Assembly: GCF_017744435.1 (NCBI RefSeq)
Contig: NZ_JAGIBG010000028.1
Location: 60,471-124,470 of the forward strand
Direction: 5' to 3'
Length of the DNA: 64,000 bases
DNA from: Pseudomonas sp.
GTDB lineage: Bacteria > Pseudomonadota > Gammaproteobacteria > Pseudomonadales > Pseudomonadaceae
Each line of letters opens with the position of its first letter. The stretch's first letter is position 1. Both the position numbers and the translations under genes were made by a program. The notes below the pieces were generated by a model. It did no database searches. It saw nothing but the letters and a program-made list of their open reading frames with translations, and was not told the DNA's origin. Shown in pieces: positions 44,564 through 52,745 of the stretch.

Positions 44564-46548
44564 CGCACATTCCTCACTTCGGTCTGGGAAGCTGTAGCCG
44601 CAGCGGCGGGCAGCACGCGCAGGCTGGTGTAGTTTTCTTCGGCGAACTTGCGCCCGAGCGATGGTGACTGCACATGCAGGTACCAGGCACCGGCTTCAGG
44701 CAAGGTCAGCGCCGCCTGGTACACACCCTCGCCCACCTCTACCAGCGGCAAGTTGCGCGGCAGCGACGAGGGCGCCAGGAAGTAGCGCAGGGTCAGGTCG
44801 TCCAGGCCTACCCGTGGCCGACCGTCGTCGCCGACGATGCGCACCTTGGCGGTGAACGCCGTCTGTTGTGGCATGGGCTGGTCGAGGCCGATGAACTCGG
44901 CATGCGCCCCCCGGCGCTTGTTCGCCTCCGGCGCGGCGGCCACCTCGGTGCTGAAGCAGTGGATGATCTGCGGCTGGTTGAGCAGGAAGGCCACATCGAA
45001 CGTACCGGCCGCCGGCATTTTCACCGTCGAGCCATACACCCCGGGGGCCAGCTCGCGCAGGCTGCGGTCGATGACCAGGGTCGCGCGGGCCTGGTGGCCA
45101 CGGTTGTTGTAGCCGGACATCGGGGCGTTCATGCCCTCGGCGTAGAAGTAGGTGGTGTTGTCCACCGGGTTGACCACGAATACCGAGTTGTCATCCCGCG
45201 ACACCGACAACCCCTGGGCCAGTGGCAGGTCACCGGCCTGGCGTGGCGCCGCAGGGCCAGCTTCGAAGCCCTGCACGATCGGCTGGCGTCCTTCGCCCAG
45301 GCTGCTCAGGTTGATCATGCTGACCTTGGGCGAGGCCAGGCCGCGGATGTAGGCATAGCCTTTGGTGAAGGTCAGCTGGTACGGTTCGGCCGCCACCGGC
45401 ACGCGGTGGATCAGCGTGTCGGTACTGGCGTCGATCACCAGGGCCTGGTTGTCCACGGTGTTGAGCACGATGCCCCAGCGGCCATCGCTGCTGAAGCGCA
45501 TCGGCCCGAGGCCCTGCTCGGCCTTGACGATGTGGCGCAGCTGATGGCTGCGGGCATCGATCACCCGCACCGTACCTTCTTCACCGTCGGCCACGTAGAC
45601 CGCCTGGGACAGCGCCGAGTAGGCCACCGACAACGGGTGCGGGCCGACCTCCAGGGTTTTCACCAGGCGCATCCCGGGGATGTCGATGATGCTCAGCGTG
45701 CCGCCGTCGCGGTTGCTGACAAAGGCATAGCGCGAGTCGGCGCTGAAGGCGATTTCGTGGTGCCCGGAGCCGGTGGCGAACGACTTCAGGGTACTGCGCG
45801 CGGGCACGTCGATTACCGTCACCCCGCCTTTGGCCGGGTCGCGGCTGTTGTTGCCGACCCACAGCCGGTGCTGGTCCGGCTGCAGGGCCACGCGCACCGG
45901 TGATTCGCCGGCATCCAGGGTCGCCACACGGGTGAAGGTCTCGGTATCGATCACTGCCACCTGGCCACGTTCCGGGATCGACACGAACACCTGCTTGTCA
46001 TCCCCGGTTGCCGCCCAGTCCATGGGCCGGCCCGACAGCTCGATGCGCGCCAGGGTACTGGTAATGCCGCCCACCGAAACCGTCGGGTCGATCACGGTCA
46101 GGCTGGCGTCCTTGTTCAGCACCAGCAGGAAGTAGCTGTTCAGGTCCAGCAGCGGGCGGGCGCCGATGCTGCTCTTGAGAAACAGCGCAACACGGGCCTT
46201 GCAGCTCTGGTCGCGGTTGCCGCCTTCGAGCGGTGCCGCCTGCGCCGGGTCGATCCAGGCACCCGGCGCCATGCCCGACAGCGGCTGGCCGCTGGCCTGG
46301 TCGGTGACCTTGAAGCGGATGTTGGCAAAGGCCCCTTCACGCAGATCGTCGCCGGCCAATGGTCGCGCCTCGAACTCCACCGTCACGCCGTCGCGGCTGA
46401 GCCGGTGCAGGGCCTGCGGGTCGTCAGGCTCCTGCAGCAGTTCGCGCGGGTCGCACCAGAGCTTTTCATACGCCACGCCCAGGCCGATCAGCGCCACACC
46501 CAGCATCACCCCCAGTACCGCGGGCCGAGTCTTCTTGTTCTGGTTCAT
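44560..46548 (-). CDS. YVTN beta-propeller protein with C-terminal beta domains
   Basis: The 662-residue protein begins with a membrane anchor (about 10-28). Residues about 120-420 contain YVTN-type propeller blades, for example GQVAVIDTETFTRVATLDAGESPVRVAL, GTLSIIDIPGMRLVKTLEVGPHPLSVAY and GTVRVIDARSHQLRHIV. The C-terminal 200 residues are beta-rich and end in YLHVQSPSLGRKF, like invasin/Ig modules. Such propellers often accompany metal oxidases and haem d1-type proteins, but no haem site is obvious. It follows the oxidase gene by 18 bases. Confidence 0.8.
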   Translation of the reverse strand: MNQNKKTRPAVLGVMLGVALIGLGVAYEKLWCDPRELLQEPDDPQALHRLSRDGVTVEFEARPLAGDDLREGAFANIRFKVTDQASGQPLSGMAPGAWIDPAQAAPLEGGNRDQSCKARVALFLKSSIGARPLLDLNSYFLLVLNKDASLTVIDPTVSVGGITSTLARIELSGRPMDWAATGDDKQVFVSIPERGQVAVIDTETFTRVATLDAGESPVRVALQPDQHRLWVGNNSRDPAKGGVTVIDVPARSTLKSFATGSGHHEIAFSADSRYAFVSNRDGGTLSIIDIPGMRLVKTLEVGPHPLSVAYSALSQAVYVADGEEGTVRVIDARSHQLRHIVKAEQGLGPMRFSSDGRWGIVLNTVDNQALVIDASTDTLIHRVPVAAEPYQLTFTKGYAYIRGLASPKVSMINLSSLGEGRQPIVQGFEAGPAAPRQAGDLPLAQGLSVSRDDNSVFVVNPVDNTTYFYAEGMNAPMSGYNNRGHQARATLVIDRSLRELAPGVYGSTVKMPAAGTFDVAFLLNQPQIIHCFSTEVAAAPEANKRRGAHAEFIGLDQPMPQQTAFTAKVRIVGDDGRPRVGLDDLTLRYFLAPSSLPRNLPLVEVGEGVYQAALTLPEAGAWYLHVQSPSLGRKFAEENYTSLRVLPAAAATASQTEVRNVR

Positions 46549-46566
46549 GCTCGCGCTCCCCTTCCC

Positions 46567-49500
46567 TTACTGGCCCGCGGCAGTTGCCGGCGGCAGGTCG
46601 TTGGTCACCCGCAGGATGCCCCACAGTCCCGAGAGGTTGCCGTAGGCGGCATAGTCGCGGAACAGGTAGTCACCCGGCACTGCGTTGGCGCCACCGGCAC
46701 TGGGCAGCATGAAGCTGAAGTGCGCGGCTGGCAGCACGCTCTCCTGGGCGCCGATGTACATGGCCATCGGGTTGAAACCGAAGCGTACCGAGCCGATGCC
46801 AGGCAAGTTCGTCGGGTAACCGTCGAGATCGCTCTTCTCGGCCTGGTAGTTGTGCAGCGGCCACAGGTGACCATCGAGCTGGTAGGTGATGCCGCGGCTG
46901 CCACCGCTTGGCATCAGCACATGGCTGCGCACCGGCTGGCCAGGCTTGGCATACAGCACCGGGGTTTGCGGGTCGCCGCCGACCAGTGCGTTGCTGTAGG
47001 CCATATGGGCATTGGGCACGTCGGCTAAGCCGAAGCCATCGGCATGGCCGAACGGTGCGTCCGGCGCCAGGCCGAAGCGCAGCCACAGCGGCTCGGTCTT
47101 GTAGTTCAGCGCCATGTTGCCGTTGTCCTTCGGATCGCCCGGCACGCCATTGCCTTCGGTGGCAATGCCCTCCACCGGGCGGCCATCGGCCCAACGCATG
47201 TTCATCGAGCGTTGCCACACCGTGACCAGGTCGCGGTAGTCGGGCTGGCCGCTGACCTTCACCGTGGCCTGGGCGCGGCTGGCGCTGTCCTCGGTCCAGG
47301 TTGCGGTCTGCGGCAGAACGCTCATGCCGGCGACCAGGCCCTTCTGCGGCTGCTTGATGACATCCGCCGGGGTCAGGTTGAGGCCACCGAACTCGATCGC
47401 CGTGGTGTTGATGTTGTCCACCGTGCGGCCCAGTTGCAGCAGCGGCTTGCCTTCGCGCTCCAGGTGGCCGGCGTAGTACTGGTACACCCGGCTCGGGTAG
47501 GCGCCGCTGTTGCCCGCCCGGGGTGGCACGGTCTGCACCGGGTTGGCACCGACGTTGACGCCGTCCGACTTGGTGATGTCGTAGGCCAGCAGCTGCGCAT
47601 GCAGGCCGACATGGCTGGACGGCCGCATCAGGTTGTTGTTGAAGGCGGTTGAGCCTTCGCTGTCGAAGCGGTCGCGCTTGACCACGTTCTGCATCACCGC
47701 CGTGCTCGGCAAGTCGGGCATCACCTGCGGCAGGCGGTTTTCCAGGGTGATGCTGATGCAGTCGCCGGCATTGGCACGCAGCACCAACGGCTCCACCGGG
47801 ACGCCAGCCTTGAGCTTGCCGGTGGCCGGGTCGAGGTCGGCCTTGCGCACGTACAGCACGGCCGTCGGGTCATGCAACGGCGCGCTGTGGCCGCCGACGG
47901 TGAAGGTGGTGCCGTCTTCCTCGTCGACCACCGTCACCTGCGGGATGCGCGTGTTGCGGCTGTTGAACACCAGGGTGCCACCATTGGCCTTGAGCGGGCC
48001 GCCGACATGCTGGCCGATACCGGCCGGGTCGTTGATGCTGACGCCGGTGCGGTTCTCGAGGATGTCGTTGGCCAGTGCGGCGACGATCTCGTAGCTGCGC
48101 TTGACCGTAGGGCGGGTGCCGATGCCATTGGCGTTGGCCGTGGTTTTCGGGCAGATGCCGTCGAAGTTGACCGTGTTGCGCATGGCCACCGGTTGCGGGT
48201 TGTTCGGCAACGGGAACAGGTCGGCGCGCTGCGCGGTGTAGTTGCGCATCACGCCCCAGATGCCGTTCCAGTAGCCCTCCAGGGCCGCATCCATGCTGTA
48301 CAGATAGTCACCGTTGGTGGCCGCGGAGCTGGAGATCATCGACACCGGCGCCATGAAGCCCATCTGCTCGGAAATGCCGATCATCTGCGAGGCCTTCCAG
48401 CCCGAGTTGGAGCTGTTGCCAAAGCCGGAGCCGTTCTGCAGCCACTTCACGCCGTGCAGGGTGACGTTGTGCTCCTCTTCATGGCCACCGGCGTGCAGAC
48501 GCAGGCGCACGTTGTCGCCGGAATAGGTACGCAGCATGGGCGTGAACGGGTCACCCGGCTCGCTGCCGGCCTTGTTGATGTGGGGTGGGAACAACGTGGT
48601 GCCGCCGGTTGGCCCGACCGCCGAAGTGATCGCCGAAGGCGCCAGGTTCATGGCCGGGATCGCCCGGTCGGTGCGGCTCTGCAGGGCGTAGCCCAGGTCG
48701 CCGCCGAGGCCGTCGGCCTGCATGCCGCGCTTGCCGTCCGGGCCGACCTTGTTCGGGTCGAACACGCGCAGGGCCAGCGGCTCGTTGCGGTAGTTGACGA
48801 CGAACATGCCGGGGTCATCCACCGAAATGGCCTGCGGGCATGGCCGGCTGGGGCAACCTGGGCTCAAGCCGCCACGGGATTCGACCACCGACTCGAGCAA
48901 GTTGGCGGCCTTCTGCCGCACAGGCGGGTTGATGGCGTAGCGGAAGCTGTCTGCGGTGGCCGGATAGGCCTGGCCGTTGGGCACGCCATCCGGGCCGGCG
49001 CCGACGTACACGCCCGCTTCATAGGCATGCTGGAAGTCGCTGTACTCCAGGAAGAACTCGCGGTAGCTGTCGTTCTTGCCGTCGCCGTCATGGTCGCCGG
49101 TCTGGATCACCGCCTGCCACGACGTCGGGCCGCCGTCCTGGCGGGCGCCTGGGTTGTACAGCTTCTCGCCGGTTTCGGCGTGGTACCAGGTGGAACCGGC
49201 CGGCTCGGCCAGCACGGTGGCGTACAGCCCCAGTTGCTGGTGGGTCGATGGGCCGAGGTGGTCGTGGGTGAAGATGGTGCCCAGGCCCCGGTCGACGTTA
49301 TGCACGTTGACCAGCGGGTCGGCGAACCAGCGTTGCATGGCGGTGCGCGCGCCCAGCCAGTCGGCCCGGCCGAAGCGGCCGAAGTACGGGTGCTGTCTGG
49401 CTCTCGGGCAGGCGGCCGTGCCATCGCGGGCATCGCCCTCGGTGCAGCCGTTGAAGCTGCGAATCGCCTGCACCCGTTCCACCACGCTGCCGGGTGAGAG

Positions 49501-52407
49501 AATGCCGTCTTCGTAGTTCCAGCCATTGGCCGAACCGTCGGCGGCGGTCAGGTCCCACTTCGGCAGGTGGATATGCTGGCCGATCACATCGGTCGGCGTG
49601 CGTACCTGATAGTCGTCCATCTCGTAGTACGACGGGATCAGGTTGGTGTGGGTGTACATCGTGCAGTCGAAGGTGTTCATGCGCATCACCAGCGGCTCAG
49701 GCGGGCGCTGCTTGGTGATCACTGGCCAGGCATCTTCCCAGAGCGCGAGGATGCGCGCCTGCGGGAAGTGGTAGCCAACCTTGTTGTACACCGCATCGAA
49801 CTGGATGTTGGCGCCCTTGTAGATACGCGGGCGGTCAGCGGTGAAGGTGGACGCGCCACGGAAGTTCATGCCGGTGAGGCTTTCACCGCTGAAGAACTCG
49901 CCTACGCCCGAGGACTGGGTCAGGCGCTTGCCGCGGTCGTCCATGCAGGGTTCGTAGAAAGGTGCACCTGCGGTCGGCAGCGCGCCGTTGGTCCGAAATG
50001 CCTTGGCCACCGGCTGGCTGCCGGGGATCAGCGCGTAGCTGGCGTGTTCGGCCTTGGCGTGGAACTGCATGGCGGCCTGTTCGACATCGGTGCCCTCTTC
50101 AGGCAGGTAGATCGGCCTGGCCTTGTGCACCACCTTGGAGAAGTCGAGCTTGGTGGTGGTGGTCACCGCTTCACCGCCGGCTGACACCCCATCCAGCGCG
50201 TGGCGACCGAGGCCACCGTCCCAACCGTCGACCTGGTTCGGGTCGAGGTTGGCCCACAGGGCCTTGCCACTTTCCTTCAACTGCTTGGCCAGGGCCGGAT
50301 CGAGCATGTCCAGTGGCGGGGTTGGCGGGCGGTTGCCGACGCTGCTTTCCATGCCGCCGATCCAGAACGGGTAGCCGGGGTTCTTCAAGCTGCCGTCGGC
50401 ATTGCGGTTGGCTTCGCTACGGTCGACCAGGGCCAGCGAGCCGACCGCCTTGGGCGCGGCGGGCTCGTGGGCGTGGTCATCGTCGCCCTCCACTTCGGGC
50501 GCCTCATCGTCATTGGCGGCCACCTGCTCGGTGGCGAGCTTGGGTATCACCACCACCTTGCCTGGCATCGGTGCCATGGCCTTGCCAGGCAACGGGACGA
50601 TGGCCGGGATCGGCGTACCGGCGACGATCTCGCCATCGGGCAAGGCCCGCGCGCCGACGGCAGGCTTGCCACTGCGCAAGGCGAACGGGGTGCTGTGGTA
50701 GCCATTCTGGCCTTGCCCGCTGACTTCCAGGCGGGTGCCTTCCTCGAACACGTCGTGCACCCGCCACATGGCCCACATGCCCTGGGCGAAGTGCGGATAG
50801 AAGTGGCAGTGGTAGATGGCATCGCCAGCCACGCGGTTGCGGTTGCCTGCGCCGCCATTGGCAATTTCGTAGGTATAGCCGATGCCCGGCCCGATGCCCT
50901 GGGCATCGATGTAGTCGGAGTTGTCATCGTTGGGGTTGAACAACCACTGATGCCCATGCAGGTGGAAGATGTGCTGCTCGTGGCCGTTGTGGGTGTTGCG
51001 GAACTTGGTGAAGTCGCCGATGTAGCTGTGGTGTACGTTGGCCGGCTCTGCCGGGTACAGGGCCATGCTGGCCTTGACCCCGGTGGCGCTGGCCGGCGGC
51101 ACTTCACCGGGGCGGATGTGCTCCAGGCCGACGTTGGCCGGCACATCGACCAGGGTGCCGATATCGCCCACGGTGTGCGCGCTAAGGAAGAACTCCTCGT
51201 AGGCGCACGACAGGCAGTCATGCATCGGCCCGACGCCCAGGCGGTTGGCCACCACTTCAGCGCCCATGCCGCCCGAACCGTAGTTGATCATGAACGAATC
51301 GCGGGTCGGCTCCAGCACATGGCCCATCACCGGGTCGGCCCAGTAGCCCGGGAAGGCCTGGGTGGCGGCCACTTCGTCGGCGAACTGCGAGGCGAAATCG
51401 CGGAACGCCTCGAGGCGGTTGGGCAGTGCCGGGTTGCGCTTGCCGATGCTCTCCAGCGGATAGGTGGTCTTGGGGAAACTGCCATCGGGGTTGGGGCCCA
51501 TGACGATGGCATCGGTTTCGCTGTTGAGGATCTCATTGCCATTGATCATGGCAACGATCGGCTTGCCGGCCTTGCCCTCACTCAGCCAAGGCTCGGTTTG
51601 AGGGTAGCGTGCCTCATAGTCGATTACGGGTTGGCCAGTGGCGGCGCGGCCAGTGGTGGCCAGGCGCATTTCTTCTTCGGTGAGGGTGTTGCGGTAGGTT
51701 CGCCCACCTTTGGGGACAACCACCACCTGGCCGAACAGCCCGTTGGCAACGTTGCCGGCGCCACCTTGGCCGCCGAAGGTCGCGCCTTGACTGGTGGCGG
51801 CGAACGCACCTTCACGTTCGGCAAACAGGGTGTAGCTGCGGGTGTTGCCGGGAGCCACCAGGAAATTGCCGTTGCGGCCGGTGTTGGCGGCGATGTCTCC
51901 GATGCTGTTGACCGCCTGCATGCCGTTGACCTGGAAGCCGACGTGGCGGTCGGTCACCTGTTCATCGGCAACGAAGTGTTCACCGCCCTCGTTCTCGACT
52001 TCGGTTTCCGGGCCCTCGCCTTCTTCAGGCTCGATCCCGTGCTTGTTGGGGTTGGCCTTGTAGTCGAGCAGGTTGGTCAGGTTGACCGTCAGGCAGTCAC
52101 CAGCGGCCACCCGCAGTACGATCGGCCGCGGGCGCTTGTCGGGGCGCAGGGTGACCTTGCCCGGCACTGCCGCGCCGCCCTTGCTCAGCGGCACCTGGTG
52201 GTCGTCCACCACGTCCTCGCGCAGGGCGAACATCATGCCGTTGGCGTTCTGCGCGCCCAGGCGGTTGAACATCAGCGGCTGATCCAGCGCCACCACGTTG
52301 GCCACCAGGGTGCGCTGACACTGCACGGCGGCCTCGGCGGGCGCTTCCCAGCCAAACAAGGCCAGGACGAATGACGTCAGGACGGGGCCTTTGTACGGGG
52401 TCGACAT
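46567..52407 (-). CDS. Giant multicopper oxidase, MnxG/McoA-type putative Mn(II) oxidase
   Basis: The ATG at 52407 has GGAGGTG six bases upstream and gives a 1946-residue exported protein (signal peptide ending PAEA). Copper-ligand motifs are HIFHLHGHQW at 479-488 and the type 1/trinuclear motif HCHFYPHFAQGMWAMWR at 533-549, with further His-rich segments such as FTHDHLGPSTHQQ in the middle. Length, motifs and several cupredoxin blocks match the MnxG and McoA oxidases of P. putida GB-1, which turn Mn(II) into Mn(IV) oxide. Which of the two this is cannot be told without comparison. A sigma-54 promoter lies 40 bases upstream. Confidence 0.9.
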   Translation of the reverse strand: MSTPYKGPVLTSFVLALFGWEAPAEAAVQCQRTLVANVVALDQPLMFNRLGAQNANGMMFALREDVVDDHQVPLSKGGAAVPGKVTLRPDKRPRPIVLRVAAGDCLTVNLTNLLDYKANPNKHGIEPEEGEGPETEVENEGGEHFVADEQVTDRHVGFQVNGMQAVNSIGDIAANTGRNGNFLVAPGNTRSYTLFAEREGAFAATSQGATFGGQGGAGNVANGLFGQVVVVPKGGRTYRNTLTEEEMRLATTGRAATGQPVIDYEARYPQTEPWLSEGKAGKPIVAMINGNEILNSETDAIVMGPNPDGSFPKTTYPLESIGKRNPALPNRLEAFRDFASQFADEVAATQAFPGYWADPVMGHVLEPTRDSFMINYGSGGMGAEVVANRLGVGPMHDCLSCAYEEFFLSAHTVGDIGTLVDVPANVGLEHIRPGEVPPASATGVKASMALYPAEPANVHHSYIGDFTKFRNTHNGHEQHIFHLHGHQWLFNPNDDNSDYIDAQGIGPGIGYTYEIANGGAGNRNRVAGDAIYHCHFYPHFAQGMWAMWRVHDVFEEGTRLEVSGQGQNGYHSTPFALRSGKPAVGARALPDGEIVAGTPIPAIVPLPGKAMAPMPGKVVVIPKLATEQVAANDDEAPEVEGDDDHAHEPAAPKAVGSLALVDRSEANRNADGSLKNPGYPFWIGGMESSVGNRPPTPPLDMLDPALAKQLKESGKALWANLDPNQVDGWDGGLGRHALDGVSAGGEAVTTTTKLDFSKVVHKARPIYLPEEGTDVEQAAMQFHAKAEHASYALIPGSQPVAKAFRTNGALPTAGAPFYEPCMDDRGKRLTQSSGVGEFFSGESLTGMNFRGASTFTADRPRIYKGANIQFDAVYNKVGYHFPQARILALWEDAWPVITKQRPPEPLVMRMNTFDCTMYTHTNLIPSYYEMDDYQVRTPTDVIGQHIHLPKWDLTAADGSANGWNYEDGILSPGSVVERVQAIRSFNGCTEGDARDGTAACPRARQHPYFGRFGRADWLGARTAMQRWFADPLVNVHNVDRGLGTIFTHDHLGPSTHQQLGLYATVLAEPAGSTWYHAETGEKLYNPGARQDGGPTSWQAVIQTGDHDGDGKNDSYREFFLEYSDFQHAYEAGVYVGAGPDGVPNGQAYPATADSFRYAINPPVRQKAANLLESVVESRGGLSPGCPSRPCPQAISVDDPGMFVVNYRNEPLALRVFDPNKVGPDGKRGMQADGLGGDLGYALQSRTDRAIPAMNLAPSAITSAVGPTGGTTLFPPHINKAGSEPGDPFTPMLRTYSGDNVRLRLHAGGHEEEHNVTLHGVKWLQNGSGFGNSSNSGWKASQMIGISEQMGFMAPVSMISSSAATNGDYLYSMDAALEGYWNGIWGVMRNYTAQRADLFPLPNNPQPVAMRNTVNFDGICPKTTANANGIGTRPTVKRSYEIVAALANDILENRTGVSINDPAGIGQHVGGPLKANGGTLVFNSRNTRIPQVTVVDEEDGTTFTVGGHSAPLHDPTAVLYVRKADLDPATGKLKAGVPVEPLVLRANAGDCISITLENRLPQVMPDLPSTAVMQNVVKRDRFDSEGSTAFNNNLMRPSSHVGLHAQLLAYDITKSDGVNVGANPVQTVPPRAGNSGAYPSRVYQYYAGHLEREGKPLLQLGRTVDNINTTAIEFGGLNLTPADVIKQPQKGLVAGMSVLPQTATWTEDSASRAQATVKVSGQPDYRDLVTVWQRSMNMRWADGRPVEGIATEGNGVPGDPKDNGNMALNYKTEPLWLRFGLAPDAPFGHADGFGLADVPNAHMAYSNALVGGDPQTPVLYAKPGQPVRSHVLMPSGGSRGITYQLDGHLWPLHNYQAEKSDLDGYPTNLPGIGSVRFGFNPMAMYIGAQESVLPAAHFSFMLPSAGGANAVPGDYLFRDYAAYGNLSGLWGILRVTNDLPPATAAGQ

Positions 52408-52446
52408 GCTGCACCTCCGGGACACAGGAACACTGCGAAGAGGGCA

Positions 52447-52462
52447 GCAAGGTGTGTGCCAT
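52447..52462 (-). promoter_or_regulatory. Sigma-54 promoter of the multicopper oxidase operon
   Basis: On the minus strand the sequence is ATGGCACACACCTTGC, with GG-N10-GC at the right spacing. It ends 40 bases before the oxidase ATG. Confidence 0.8.
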
Positions 52463-52534
52463 AAGGGAATGGCGTTTAATTTCAGCTAGTTAAGAAGAGA
52501 AACGGAACCGATTGGGGAGGATTACCCATGGGAA

Positions 52535-52552
52535 TTCCCCGAAATTGGGGAT
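52535..52552. promoter_or_regulatory. CCCC-N6-GGGG palindrome of the oxidase operon
   Basis: TTCCCCGAAATTGGGGAT repeats the pattern of the sites at 41041 and 40997. It is centred about 83 bases upstream of the -24 box at 52460, a usual enhancer distance. Confidence 0.6.
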
Positions 52553-52711
52553 GATAGGCATTGGCGTTTCGGGGGATATGCTGGGTAGGTTCTTGCGTGG
52601 GCTAGCACTCAGCAAATCTCTCCGTTTTATATTAAAAAGTTCGCTTGGCGAATATTCCTACAGCGTTTTAGGAACAGCCAAACTGCTCTGAGAATTGATT
52701 CCTCGTTAGTG

Positions 52712-52738
52712 TTCAGGCTCATCTTGATCGAGCCTGAA
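52712..52738 (+). promoter_or_regulatory. Hairpin directly before the T6SS effector start
   Basis: TTCAGGCTC pairs with GAGCCTGAA (nine bp, nine-base loop). It ends seven bases before the ATG at 52746, and no Shine-Dalgarno sequence is visible, so the structure occupies the ribosome-binding zone. Confidence 0.5.
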
Positions 52739-52745
52739 ATCACCC

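Larger units (their letters stand above)
52408..52745. other. Divergent control region of the oxidase and the T6SS effector genes
   Basis: This 338-base gene-free stretch holds the oxidase sigma-54 promoter and its CCCC-N6-GGGG site on the left and, on the right, an AT-rich block (52620-52660) and a hairpin just before the effector start. No other gene is seen. Confidence 0.7.

Noticed and set aside
47872..52374. Long plus-strand open frames (541 and 724 codons) opposite the multicopper oxidase gene
   Set aside because: The opposite strand carries clear copper motifs, a signal peptide and a good ribosome site; the frames are compositional shadows rich in Gly, Ala, Val and His.
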